Shown here: positions 20,501 to 28,500 of the stretch, piece by piece
How the letters are laid out: each line of letters opens with the position of its first letter
Numbering within the stretch: position 1 is the stretch's first letter
NCBI GenBank assembly: GCA_029379285.1
Contig: JAQYWP010000001.1
Location: 1-33,000, forward strand
Length of the DNA: 33,000 bases
Direction of reading: 5' to 3'
DNA from: Rhizonema sp. PD38
GTDB taxonomy: Bacteria; Cyanobacteriota; Cyanobacteriia; Cyanobacteriales; Nostocaceae
Translations under genes and position numbers: made by a program
Notes under the pieces: model-generated
Databases searched by the model: none
The model's input: the letters and a program-made list of their open reading frames with translations, nothing else
Told to the model about the DNA's origin: nothing

Positions 20501-23500
20501 GTTTTTATCCGAAAGGACTGTTGTCACATCAGCGATCTTATTAGTTGTGAGTAACTCGCTTAAATCTGACTGAAAAAAACCACCATTCCGCAGCTCCTTA
20601 ACACTATCCTTGACTGCTTGGACAACATAATTGATATCCGCATCCGTATGTGCTGTAGAAAGAAAACAGTTACGCCCTTCCCAGATATAAACACCTTTGT
20701 CAATCAAATGATAAAAAAATAAATCTAGATTTCCGGAGAAAGCAAAACGAAACAGCGAACCAAAATGCACAATGCGGATGGGCACATCTTCTTTTTCAAA
20801 GTAAGAGTTAAGTGTTTGGGCTAACTGCGATGTGCGCTGATTTAACTGCTGCTGAAGTGAAGGGCCTTGTTTCTGGAGATGCTGAAGTACCGCTAATGCC
20901 GCAACCATCCCTGTGTGATTTTTATTAAAGGTTCCGGCAAAAAATATCTTTTCTGCTTGTGGAAACGAAGCATCTCCATAGTTCCACAAACCACCATCAA
21001 TACCATTCATATAAGTGGCTTTTCCAGCAACCACCCCTATTGGAGTCCCACCGCCGATAATTTTTCCATAGGTGACGATATCTGCTTTAATCCCAAACCA
21101 TGTTTGTGCCCCACCTGAATGTATCCGAAAACCTGTAAGAACTTCATCAAAAATCAGTGCTGTTCCTGATGCTTGAGTCAATTGCCTTAACTGCTGTAAA
21201 AACTCTTTGGGCTGTAAATCCGGTCGCCGGCTCTGCACAGGCTCAACTAATACAGCAGCTAATTCTTGAGCATGGACTTGCAAAATCTCAATGGATTTTG
21301 GATTTCCATAATCCAGTACTAAAACATTTTCAACAAAGTTCTGAGATACTCCTGAAGCCAGGGGTACAGCTGTAATCTTACCCTCTAACGCTGTGGCTAA
21401 GATTCCATCAAACTGACCGTGATAGGAACCAGCAAATAAGGCAATTTTACTACGACCTGTTGCCGAGCGTGCTAGACGTAGCGCTGTCATCACTGCTTCT
21501 GTACCTGAATTACAGAAAGTAACGCGCTCCATACCAGTCAGTTCGCAGATTAACTGGGCAACCTCTCCTGCTAACTTAGACTGTGGACCAATTTTTAAAC
21601 CTTGTTGATAGTGCTTTTCAACAGCTTCAGTAACGAACTGTGGATCATGTCCAAAAAGAAGCACCCCGAATCCCATAGTAATATCTACATACTCATTCCC
21701 GTCCACATCCCAAAATCTAGAACCTTCCGCTCGCTCTCCAGCGATAGGATAAACCATCTCCTTAATAGACAGACGAAACCCAGCTGTAGCTCTGCTATCA
21801 GCTAGTACCGGACGATAGCTTTGTGCAAGCTGTTTTGATTTTGGATGGCGCTTGTTATAATGATCGCTCAGTACTTCTATATGATGCTGTTGTCGCAGGC
21901 TTAGTACATTTGCTTGAATATCTGCCTCTGGAGAAGAAAGAGGTGAAAATACCTGAGGTGACGTTTGCTTTAGCTCCGGCTTTGCTGGAGTCGAAGAAGG
22001 TGTTGCTTCAGAGATTAGATTGTTTTGCTCTTTCTTTTGTGCAACAGCAGGCGTTATAGCTGGAGTGGATTGAAACTGTTCATGGGATGACAATGAACTT
22101 TTTGAAGTCGAACCGTTGCCGCGCAAAACCTCTAATTGCTGAGACATTAACTGAGACATAGCTTGGATCTGCTGCGTCATAATTCGTTCTAAGGTTGTCT
22201 CAGGCGATATTGTTCCTTTGTATTCAGAATCCTGTTTACTATGAAGGCTCGATTCAGCAGTTGAGTGAGCAGAGGTGAGTTGCTCTGGCTGCTGTGGTTG
22301 TACATTTAAATTAGGTCGTTGGGGCGATGGCTCAACCCATTGTGAAGATAAATTTTGGTCTATGTACGTAGCTAATGTATAAATAGTTGTCAAATCTTCA
22401 AATAACTGACGAATTGCAATTTTGATGTCATAGGTGTTTTCAATCTGACGCACGGCGTCAACGAGAATAATAGAATCTGCACCCATTTCCAGAAAAGGAG
22501 CATGAATGTTAACATCTGATGGGGAAACTTGCAGTGAATTCCCGACTAAGGCTTGTAATGTAGCTAAAATTTCTTCTCGTCTGCTAGGTGTGTGAGTCGC
22601 ATCTAACTTTGACTTCGGTTTGTTGCCATTTACAGCCAAGTCTTTTTCATTCATCGTTTGTTCTACTTGTTGAATCCAATAGCGCTGTCTTTGAAACGGA
22701 TAAGTCGGTAGTACAACTTTCGCGTGCGGATAGTCTCCCTCAAACCCTAACCAATCAACCTTGACTCCCTGAACGTATAATTGACTCAAGCTAGAAAGCA
22801 GTTGTCGCCATTCTGGTATTCCTGTACGCAAAGAAGGTAGCCAAAAACACTCATTTTCTGGTAAGCACTGTTGACCCATGCTCAACAAAATCGGCTTGGC
22901 TCCAATCTCTAAGAACAGCTCACACCCTTGCTGATGTAATGTCTGCATACCAGTAGCAAACCGTACCGTTTGGCGCACATGACTTACCCAGTATTCCGGT
23001 GTGGTAATCTGATCATCAGCTAGTTGCCCAGTAACATTGGATACTAGTGGAATCTGGGGTCGTTTATAGGTGACATGATTGGCTACTTGCTCAAACTCCT
23101 TCAACATTGGTGTCATCAGTGGGGAATGGAAGGCATGGGATACTTGCAAAAGCTTCGTCTTGATTCCCTGCGCTTCTAACTTGTGGCAAATAGTACCAAT
23201 GTCTTCTCTAGCTCCCGAGATTACCACACTTTCTGGACCATTAATGGCAGCAATCGCCACTTTGTCTTGTAATGGTGCTATGATTTGCCGTACTTCCTCT
23301 TCGGAAGCCATCAGCGAAATCATCTCGCCTCCCGGTGGCAACTGCTGCATCAACCGTCCTCGATGGGCGATAAGTTTGAGTCCATCTTCCAAACTAAAAA
23401 TTCCTGCTACAGTTGCCGCCATATATTCCCCAACACTATGGCCTATCACCACATCTGGTTCAATGCCCCAAGATTTCCATAGTTGATACAGGGCATATTC

Positions 23501-25501
23501 AAAAGCAAACAGCGCAGGTTGAGTATAGGCGGTTTGATCAATAAGCACGGATGAGGAAGATGAGGGAGAATTTTCAACAAACTTCTCGCCAGCTCCCCAG
23601 CTCCCCATCTCTTCTACCTGAGGAGGATAGAGGACTTCTAACAGTGAATGTTCCAGGAATGGGCGCAGAATTTCATCGCACTGATCCAATGTTTGACGGA
23701 AAATGGGGTGAGTGTTGTAGAGTTCGCGTCCCATATTGATATACTGGGAACCCTGACCTGTGAATAAAAAGGCTATTTTCGGACGTTTTCTCGATACTTC
23801 TCCGCTTACTAGTCCAACAGTTTCATTACCAGCAGCTATCACGCTCAACTTTTCACCCAACTCTGAGGTTGTTCTTGCTACTACAGCGAGGCGGTGGGCA
23901 AAATGCGATCGCCCCGTATTTGCTGTAAAACATACATCTGCCAGAAATACTTCAGGATGATTTAACAGAAACTCTTGATAACTTCGTATGACCTGCTGAA
24001 GCGCCGTCTCACTTTTAGCTGACAAAGTTAGAAGATGTACAGGTCGTTCCGTTGTGTCTGCAGTGCTGGACTCACCGTCCTGGCTTTTTGACTCTTGACT
24101 TTCTACTGGTGCTTCCTCTATAATCATATGCACATTAGTGCCACTCATGCCAAAGGAACTGACCCCAGCCAAATGAGGGTGTTGTTTTGTAGACCAGGGA
24201 GTGGGCACTGTCGGCACTTCAATTGGAAGTTTCTGCCAAGGAATGTAGGGATTTGGCTGTTTTAGATGTAAAGTGGGTGGAATTAACTTGTGCTGGAGCG
24301 CAAGCACAACTTTCATGAGACTAGCTATCCCGGCAGCTGCTTCTAAATGACCAATATTAGTTTTTACCGAACCAATGGCTAGGCGATCGCCCTCTGAGCG
24401 TCCTTGAGCTAATACCTTTCCCAATGCCAACACTTCGATGGGATCTCCCAAAGGTGTCCCCGTTCCATGAGCTTCTACATATTGGATCTGATTTGGCTCT
24501 ACCTCAGCATTGAGCAATGCTTGACAAATGACCGCTTCTTGAGCAGAACCGTTGGGAGCTGTAAGTCCATTGCTCTGACCATCGTGATTGACCGCCGAAC
24601 CTCTAATCGTAGCTAAAATATTATCGCCGTCTGCGATCGCTTCACTCAGACGCTTCAGCACTATGATTCCACACCCTTCTCCCCGCACATAGCCATCAGC
24701 ATCAGCATCGAAGCTTTTGCAGCGATCATCAGGAGCTAAAGCTTTCAGCTTACAAAAGCCAATTGTAGTTGTTGGCGAGAGCATCAAGTTCACCCCACCC
24801 GCTATGGCGAGATTACATTCTTTTGAACGCAAACTGGAGCATGCTAAATGAACTCCCAGTAGCGAAGAAGAACAGGTAGTATCTAATTGCATGGTAGGAC
24901 CTTGTAGTCCCAAGATGTATGACAAGCGACCGACAGCAATACTTTGGCTGTTACCTAATAACGTGTAGGCATCAATACAGGTCGGATCACCAGAATTTAT
25001 GCTTAATTGTGAATAGTCATCAAAGCCCACTCCAATAAATACTCCTGTTTGGCTCCCTCTCAAACCCTCTACTGCAATTGAAGCGTTTTCTAATGCCTCC
25101 CACGTTACCTCGAGAAGCAGCCGCTGCTGGGGGTCTATACTTGTCGCTTCTCTTGGAGAAATCCCAAAGAACTGAGGATCGAACTTGTCTACTTCATTTA
25201 AAAATCCACCGTATCGCGTGTACATCTTCCCTGGTACCTCGGGATCTGGATCATAGTAAAAATCAATATCCCAGCGATTTGATGGTACTTCTTTCGTTGC
25301 ATGTCTTCCCTCATACAAAAGATGCCAAAATGCTTTTGGATTATTTACACCTCCCGGAAAGCGACACCCCATACCGACAATAGCAATTGGTTCTGTTCTT
25401 GCTTGCTCAATGGCATCAAGTTTAGAACGCGCATTTGTTAGTTCTAAATATGCATTTTTTAGCAAAAGTCGATAGTTTATATTATCTGAAGTATTACTCA
25501 T
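11582..25501 (-). CDS. Hybrid PKS/NRPS: KS-AT-ACP-aminotransferase-cMT-C-A-PCP-C-A(N-MT)-PCP
   Basis: Extends the loaded acyl chain, turns the new beta-keto group into an amine and adds two amino acids. After a helical N-terminus (docking-like), KS has DTTCSSS (C210), EAHGTGT and NIGHLEAAAG. AT has GHSVGE (S689) and HAFH (from H789), indicating malonyl-CoA. The ACP serine is S1010. The class III, GSA-like aminotransferase (about 1215-1645) has its PLP lysine at K1480. A PKS-type C-methyltransferase follows with LEIGGGTGG (E1902) and NVLHAT. C1 has HHIVIDG (H2219). A1 (about 2545-3035) reads D-V-A-D-T-G-A-I-A, with no firm substrate. The PCP serine is S3102. C2 has HHIAADG (H3292). A2 reads D-A-W-T-V-A-A-V-C, a phenylalanine code, with an embedded N-methyltransferase (LEIGCGTG, E4139). 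The last PCP serine is S4581. No KR or DH is present, as expected for transamination of a beta-keto acyl. Confidence 0.95.
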   Translation of the reverse strand: MSNTSDNINYRLLLKNAYLELTNARSKLDAIEQARTEPIAIVGMGCRFPGGVNNPKAFWHLLYEGRHATKEVPSNRWDIDFYYDPDPEVPGKMYTRYGGFLNEVDKFDPQFFGISPREATSIDPQQRLLLEVTWEALENASIAVEGLRGSQTGVFIGVGFDDYSQLSINSGDPTCIDAYTLLGNSQSIAVGRLSYILGLQGPTMQLDTTCSSSLLGVHLACSSLRSKECNLAIAGGVNLMLSPTTTIGFCKLKALAPDDRCKSFDADADGYVRGEGCGIIVLKRLSEAIADGDNILATIRGSAVNHDGQSNGLTAPNGSAQEAVICQALLNAEVEPNQIQYVEAHGTGTPLGDPIEVLALGKVLAQGRSEGDRLAIGSVKTNIGHLEAAAGIASLMKVVLALQHKLIPPTLHLKQPNPYIPWQKLPIEVPTVPTPWSTKQHPHLAGVSSFGMSGTNVHMIIEEAPVESQESKSQDGESSTADTTERPVHLLTLSAKSETALQQVIRSYQEFLLNHPEVFLADVCFTANTGRSHFAHRLAVVARTTSELGEKLSVIAAGNETVGLVSGEVSRKRPKIAFLFTGQGSQYINMGRELYNTHPIFRQTLDQCDEILRPFLEHSLLEVLYPPQVEEMGSWGAGEKFVENSPSSSSSVLIDQTAYTQPALFAFEYALYQLWKSWGIEPDVVIGHSVGEYMAATVAGIFSLEDGLKLIAHRGRLMQQLPPGGEMISLMASEEEVRQIIAPLQDKVAIAAINGPESVVISGAREDIGTICHKLEAQGIKTKLLQVSHAFHSPLMTPMLKEFEQVANHVTYKRPQIPLVSNVTGQLADDQITTPEYWVSHVRQTVRFATGMQTLHQQGCELFLEIGAKPILLSMGQQCLPENECFWLPSLRTGIPEWRQLLSSLSQLYVQGVKVDWLGFEGDYPHAKVVLPTYPFQRQRYWIQQVEQTMNEKDLAVNGNKPKSKLDATHTPSRREEILATLQALVGNSLQVSPSDVNIHAPFLEMGADSIILVDAVRQIENTYDIKIAIRQLFEDLTTIYTLATYIDQNLSSQWVEPSPQRPNLNVQPQQPEQLTSAHSTAESSLHSKQDSEYKGTISPETTLERIMTQQIQAMSQLMSQQLEVLRGNGSTSKSSLSSHEQFQSTPAITPAVAQKKEQNNLISEATPSSTPAKPELKQTSPQVFSPLSSPEADIQANVLSLRQQHHIEVLSDHYNKRHPKSKQLAQSYRPVLADSRATAGFRLSIKEMVYPIAGERAEGSRFWDVDGNEYVDITMGFGVLLFGHDPQFVTEAVEKHYQQGLKIGPQSKLAGEVAQLICELTGMERVTFCNSGTEAVMTALRLARSATGRSKIALFAGSYHGQFDGILATALEGKITAVPLASGVSQNFVENVLVLDYGNPKSIEILQVHAQELAAVLVEPVQSRRPDLQPKEFLQQLRQLTQASGTALIFDEVLTGFRIHSGGAQTWFGIKADIVTYGKIIGGGTPIGVVAGKATYMNGIDGGLWNYGDASFPQAEKIFFAGTFNKNHTGMVAALAVLQHLQKQGPSLQQQLNQRTSQLAQTLNSYFEKEDVPIRIVHFGSLFRFAFSGNLDLFFYHLIDKGVYIWEGRNCFLSTAHTDADINYVVQAVKDSVKELRNGGFFQSDLSELLTTNKIADVTTVLSDKNLTPSALFSNTQQTIDAQASEELTDHRGSRDECRLRDYMPTPSEIGDRLLSEFTQATCQQNIKVYGEAVTQLEALSITYVLRAFQEMGWEFQPSRRFSTKFIVEQLGIIEQHQRLLLRLLEMLAEEKVLHQVDDDWEVTQVVEIQNIQAQEIAFLVQYREVEAELTLLQRCGQKLAQVLQGKCHPLELLFPRGNTTTLTKLYQDSPGSQVINTLVQKAVSGVIECLPQECKVRILEIGGGTGGTTSYILPHLLNHQAEYVFTDISPVLISKAQKKFGDYPFVCCQILDIEQDPKTQTNDFRQYDLIIAANVLHATKDLRQTLKHLQQLLVPGGLLVLLEVTVRQRWLDLTFGLTEGWWKFTDLDLRLSSPLLSPYQWQDLLKESQFKEVVTIPNNQEKVGILSTQTVVIASAASEVPLTEAQKQLWILAQLGEDSSVAYNESVTLQIRGSLNTTAMSKAVQKLVDRHEALRTKISPKGDVQEILPTFKVDCPVLDFSCVEGDTYGGLRLPQAQVAEWLDQESRKPFDLTHGSLIRVHLLKLEPELYLLVLSAHHIVIDGWSIKVILRELGALYSAESQGMSCQIKPPKQFREYIEWQNKHCQRQEMETHQSYWLEKLTVPPVLDLPADRTRPTIKTYHASRKTIKLDAQVTKNLKLFSQQQGCTLLMTLLSVYMTFIHRLTGQDDIIVGVPTSGRSLLGSEGMVGYCAHFLPIRSELVGNPTFIEYLQKMRGHLLEAYEHQDYPFAQLLNQLNLPRDTSRSPLVDVSFNLDVPMTLPQIFQLETSLFPQVINFKDGDLHLNVVDIGGELLVDCGYNTDLFDAETIERWLNHFQTLLPAIITQPKQYLRELPLLTATQRHQLLVEWNDTQVEYPFDKCVHQLFELQVTRTPDAVAVVFEKTQLTYRELNCRANQLAHYLQTLGVGADVLVGLCVERSLSMVVGLLGILKAGGAYVPLDPDYPQERLNFMLEDAQVQLLLTQHPLLERLPEHHTPLVCLDTDWQLISQSSDQNLVNSTTPNNLAYVIYTSGSTGQPKGVMIQHQSLVNITQTVIVEYGLSNRDACGGQSQRSLQFSSISFDVAAAEIYPCLSCGATLVLRTEQMLSSVQMFMEKCRDWDLTVLDLPTAYWYQITTELASTNMRLPDSIRLVTIGGERLLNQQLKIWQQHIGEYPQLIDAYGPTETTIAATLCRLPGAVTTEVDEQKISIGHPIHNTQIYILDQYLQPVPIGVAGELHIGGAGLARGYLNRPELTKEKFIPNPFSTNSDSRLYKTGDLARYLPDGNIEYLGRIDNQVKIRGFRIELGEIEAILNQHSDVQTSCVVAREDTNGDKRLIAYVVPYQQHTPTNRELRQYLSSQLPLYMVPNAFVVLESLPLTSNGKVDYRSLPAADLDTELIDEFVAPRTSIEKTLALVWAEVLRVEQVGIYDNFFELGGHSLQATQVISRLQEAFQISLPLRYLFKSPTVAQLSDVISAELQTDSYHAIPAIVPVPRENDLPLSWAQERLWFLHHLEGESGAYTMSCAVRLVGQLNVKALEQALQEIVRRHEVLRTRFEIKDNKPVQAIAPHLTIKLPLVALQDTAYPGKQVKQLVIKEVNKPFDLTNGSVLRVMLWRVSQDEYILLLAIHHIAADGWSIGVLIRELSAHYRSITTNSSVLLPELSVQYTDFAVWQRQWLTSNVLERQLSYWKQHLAGAPPLLELPTDRSRPSVQTFQGGIEGFQLDSKLTSGIKQLSKESGATLFMTLLAGFVALLSRYSGQTDLVVGSPIANRNRQEVEPLIGFFVNTLALRFDLSQEPTFHALLAQVRQITLDAYEHQDLPFEMLVEELQPERKLNRNPLVQVVFALQNAPTFPWDLPGLSVEQLSWHLETVRVDLEVHFWETPEGLNGFCCYSSDLFDAATIVRMMQQFQTLLEAIVANPEQPVNQLSLLTTAQKQQLLMEWNATKTDYPSSQCIHQLFEAQVVRTPDAVAVVFGEQQLTYRELNAQANQLAHYLQKLGVKPETLLGICVERSVSAIVGLLGILKAGAAYVPLDPKYPPERIAYMLSDSQVQVLLTQSKLMDKLPKHKAQVVCLDKDWGVIEEKSKENPISGATPNNLAYVIYTSGSTGQPKGVLVAHQGLCNLASAQNKLFDVQPDSRILQFASLSFDASIWEIVMAVCSGATLVLGTAESLLPGKDLMQLLHYQSITHVTLPPSALAVMPTGKLPALQNIVVAGEAISADLVGQWSRNRRLFNAYGPTESTVCATVAFCRDGSQKPPIGRPIANTQIYILDPHCQPTPIGVPGELYIGGIGLARGYMNRPDLTAEKFIRHPFSSEPDDRIYKTGDKARYLSDGNIEFLGRIDHQVKVRGFRIETGEVEAVLSQHPLVRESVVVAREDIPGDQRLVAYLVPELKSEALSEQVSQWQNEYVSDWQTLYEQAYSQSQVYTDDLTFNIAGWNSSYTGQPIPTQEMQEWVDSTVKRILAVFPKRVLEIGCGTGLLLSRVAGHCQQYWGTDYSKAALKHVEQLCHAVDSLEHVRLLHKTADNFEGIPKAEFDTVILNSVIQYFPSVEYLLQVLEGVIATIDDQGTIFVGDVRSLPLLEPYHAAVQLSQVPESNSVEQWQQQVHQSIDGEEELLIDPRFFIALTQRFPQITWVEIQPKRGHFQNELTQFRYDITIYINTNVQTKVVPWLNWQLDQLSFTQIQNQLLQEQPELLGIRRVPNQRVQQALQIWEWLEHPPDVETVSQLRQLIAQQSADGINPEQFWELGQHLGYTVHLSWWESSQDGCFDVVFCRTSSTPTSDTQKAMPTLGAYTFWDNETVTDIPWINYTNNPLRGKLVRKLVPQVRELLLLKLPNYMVPQAFVLLNDLPLTPNGKVDRRSLPTPDTATRNLSTGFVLPRTPIEAQLAQIWSEVLGLERIGVKDNFFEIGGHSLLATQVISRINSAFGLDLPIQVIFESPTVTGIAVYMEVMDWAVKDLTNTEVSSEVVEF
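17304..17325. repeat. Short dispersed repeat inserted in frame in adenylation domain A1
   Basis: The 16 bases GCCCGCCGCAGGCATC at 17308-17323 recur exactly at 30824-30839 in the intergenic region. In A1 they code for part of RDACGGQSQRSLQFSS, where related A domains normally read RDRVLQFSS, so about seven residues have been added just before the core that starts with SFD. The frame is kept and the downstream catalytic motifs are intact. Confidence 0.65.
23545..23630. repeat. Low-complexity repeat insertion in the acyltransferase domain
   Basis: The coding strand carries GGGGAGCTGGGGAGCT followed by CTCCCTCATCTTCCTCATC-type sequence, typical of cyanobacterial intergenic repeats. It encodes roughly QVEEMGSWGAGEKFVENSP and a run of five serines between LLEVLYPP and DQTAYTQPALFA, two blocks that are usually separated by only a few residues. 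About 25 residues are extra, on the surface side of the AT domain upstream of GHSVGE. Confidence 0.6.
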
Positions 25502-25511
25502 ATCAATTTTC

Positions 25512-25598
25512 TTATGTCATAGGAGCTATCATTTGAGAAAAATTCATGACCTTGTTTATTGTATCTATCATTTGAGAAAAATTCTTAAGTTTATTCAT
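25512..25598 (-). CDS. Putative 28-residue small protein with a 13-residue tandem repeat
   Basis: A short ORF fills the gap between the loading protein and the PKS. Its ATG (25596-25598) overlaps the stop region of the upstream gene (ATGAATAA) and has GGAG eight bases in front (AAAGGAGAAAATCAAATG), a better ribosome binding site than that of the PKS gene. The stop is 10 bases before the PKS ATG. The peptide contains two in-frame copies of a 13-residue unit, NKLKNFSQMIDTI and NKVMNFSQMIAPM, followed by T. The DNA shows a matching exact 20-bp repeat at 25526-25545 and 25565-25584, period 39. Hydrophobic residues spaced three or four apart suggest an amphipathic helix. No family is recognised. 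It may be a real small protein, a coupling leader for PKS translation, or a repeat that happens to be open. Confidence 0.45.
   Translation of the reverse strand: MNKLKNFSQMIDTINKVMNFSQMIAPMT
25526..25584. repeat. Exact 20-bp direct repeat, 39-bp period
   Basis: Positions 25526-25545 and 25565-25584 are identical, reading GAATTTTTCTCAAATGATAG on the minus strand. The 39-base period equals 13 codons of the small ORF that contains both copies. Confidence 0.9.
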
Positions 25599-28500
25599 TT
25601 GATTTTCTCCTTTTATTTACTGCTATCTCCTCGCTAAGTAATTTAGCTAGTTCTTCTTCAGAGAGTGTTTCTAGATCCATTGGAATTTTTACAATCTGCT
25701 CATTAGATTTTGGAGATTTTAGTCCGAGATTCTTGGAGCTTTCGATTTCACTGTTGAACCGTTGCTGTGAATTTACTTGAGAAGTTTGTTTTAATATGCT
25801 GAGTTTGCTGGCTATATAATGAGCTAAAGCTTCAGTTGTGGGAAAGTTCCAGACAATGGTAGCTTCGAGTTCTAGAGCTTGTCCTAGCCAGTCTTCTAAA
25901 TCCTGTGATAATTCTACCGCTATGACTGAATCCATACCATATTCAGCAAAAGATTGACTAGAGTTTACTACTTTGGCATCAACTTTTAATTTTTTGACCA
26001 GCCAATTTTCTATCCAGTTCTGAATCGTCTCGCCTGTATGAAGATAGAGATGTTGAAACTCATCAGAGTCAGCTTCTACAGGCTTAGACATTTCAATTGG
26101 GGTAGAAATTTCTACCTGCTTGTTGGACTTTTGACTCGAACTAAGTATAGAACGGTCTTGCCGTAGCAGTTCATCTAGTTCATGGTCTTCGCCTGCGAGA
26201 GTTTGTTCAATATTGCCGATCGCTTCTGTATAATCCAGTATGATCTCACTAATGGCATCTGGATTTGATAAAACAGATTCAGCCGGGGTACCACGCAGGG
26301 CTGTTTCTAGCTTTTGTTGAAAGTGAAGTTGTGTCCACTCAACAGCACAGCGTAGAAGTTCTGATTGCATTTGTTCAAAAGCTTGTTGAGTTACAGCCCA
26401 CAGAACTGCAAAGGAGACAAGTTCGCCGATGAGTAGATATCCCCAACGCTTTGCAGAGATTTGGTCTGGAAAGTGAGCATGAGCTTGGGTGTAGCGATCA
26501 TGGATTTGTTCAACAGCCTCTCTCAAGCGATGAGAAATTAGTGATGCTGCCAGTTCGTTGTTGAGAAAGTGGTGTATTCTTGCACTATTATTGACAACAC
26601 AGGAGCCAATAAACATCTGTAAGGTTTCGGTGGGGCATTCAAAAATACGAATTACTCTGGCATCACGGAGGATCTGAGGTGCGATGTTCGTCTCGATATA
26701 ACCGCGACCGCCTACTAGCTGAACGAGACTATCAGCAGCCTTCCAGAAAAACTCGGGGCCAGTTGTCTTGCAAATTGCATAAACTTCCGGTGGAACAAAA
26801 TTCCCATCGTCAAGTAACCTGCTTATCTTAGCAACCAGAATTTCCACAGATGTAATAGCTGCCGTGAGATCGCTCAATCGCATCAGCGTTACTGGGTTAT
26901 CTAGCAAGCGACCGGTTGATATAAAACGGCGATCAGCATAGCGAAGCATCAACTGGGCACAACGCTTCATCCCGCCTACGCTCATAGCCGCCAGAGCTAA
27001 TCGAGCATACATCATCGCATCCTGAGCAGCTTTCATTCCTTGCCCTGGATTGCCCAGCAAATGCTCTGAATCAACGGCTACGCCGTCTAAATGTACAGTA
27101 TTCTGAACCATGCCCCGCATTCCCATCGTCAGGGCTTCGAGTCCAGAGCGCAAACCTTGCATTCCTTGACGGACAACAAAGCCACTGATTCCGTCAGATT
27201 TGCCATTGGTATCAAGGTGCTGAACAAAAACATTAATGGCACCGGCCCATGCTGCTGAACCGCTCCATATCTTAGTGCCTTGTAAGAGCCAGCCACCATG
27301 AGTATCTGGTATTGCTTTGGCTGAGATGGCTGGGGTATTTGACCCTGCGCCTGCTTCTGTAATTGCAAAAGCAGCCAGTTCGCGACCTGTGGCTAAGATA
27401 GGAAGTAGTTCATCCCGAACTGTATTTGACGCATAGTTCAGTATGGGACGAATTCCGAGAACGTTGTTAACAATCACAAAGGAAGCTAGTGTTTGGTCTA
27501 TGGCTCCAAGTTGTTCTATAACACGCATGGTGTCATAGTTGCTAAGACCAAGACCCCCATATTCGGGTGGCACCTGCATACCCAAAAGACCATGATTTCC
27601 AAAATCGAGCACAATATAGGGTGGGATGCACCGACGCTCATCAATAAGTTGGGAGTTAATTCGTTCGTTAGCGTAAAGGCGCAGCCATTCGATCAATTTG
27701 CTGGCACGTTCTTCACTAGAATATCCTACCGCTGTGATATTAGTACTTTGAATGTGAGAATCTGATTTTTGCCGAACTTGAATTGGTTTTGCTAGAGATT
27801 CTGCTTTAGGTTGAGACTGTTCTGAAGTTTGGCTGGACGAATCGCCCCAAGAGGCTACCACCTTTAGGCTTTTTTCTAGAAATGCACTTCGGCATGCAGA
27901 GCGTTGAATTTTACCACTGGAAGTTTTAGGAATGCTCCCGGTATCGAGCAGGACTATTGCATAAATCTGCAACTCATGTTCTAGCGAGACAGATTTACGA
28001 ATAGATCTCATTACTATCTCTACATCTAACTTCCGCCGCCAAGTGCGCTCTACCTCTTGAATGATCGCTAATTGCTCTTTACCCTCGACTTCCACTGTAA
28101 AAGCCGCTCCACAATTAGGTCGCAGTGCTGGGTGGCTCTGTGCGACTGTCCGTTCAATGTCTTGAGGATAATGGTTTTGACCCCGGACAATAATCACGTC
28201 TTTGAGTCGCCCTGTGATGAACAACTCGCCATTTTTCAAAAATCCTAAATCCCCCGTTCTCATAAACGGTCCTTCTTTGGTGCCTTTTAAATAAGCACCG
28301 AAAGTTTTCTTAGTTTCTTCTGTTCGCTGCCAATATCCTTGAGCGACGGTAGAGCCAGAAACCCAAATTTCTCCAACTTCTGTCGGGGCACATTGGGTTA
28401 ATAATTCAGGATGAACAATGACTACTTTAGTATCAATTCCGGGCTTTCCGCATCCTACAAGGGTCTGTTGTTTCTCCTCACCTTTGCTTTCTATTACCTG

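Noticed and set aside
23079-23486. 135-codon plus-strand ORF and other long antisense ORFs inside the megasynthase genes
   Set aside because: They are antisense shadows of clearly coding PKS/NRPS sequence, with no independent motifs.
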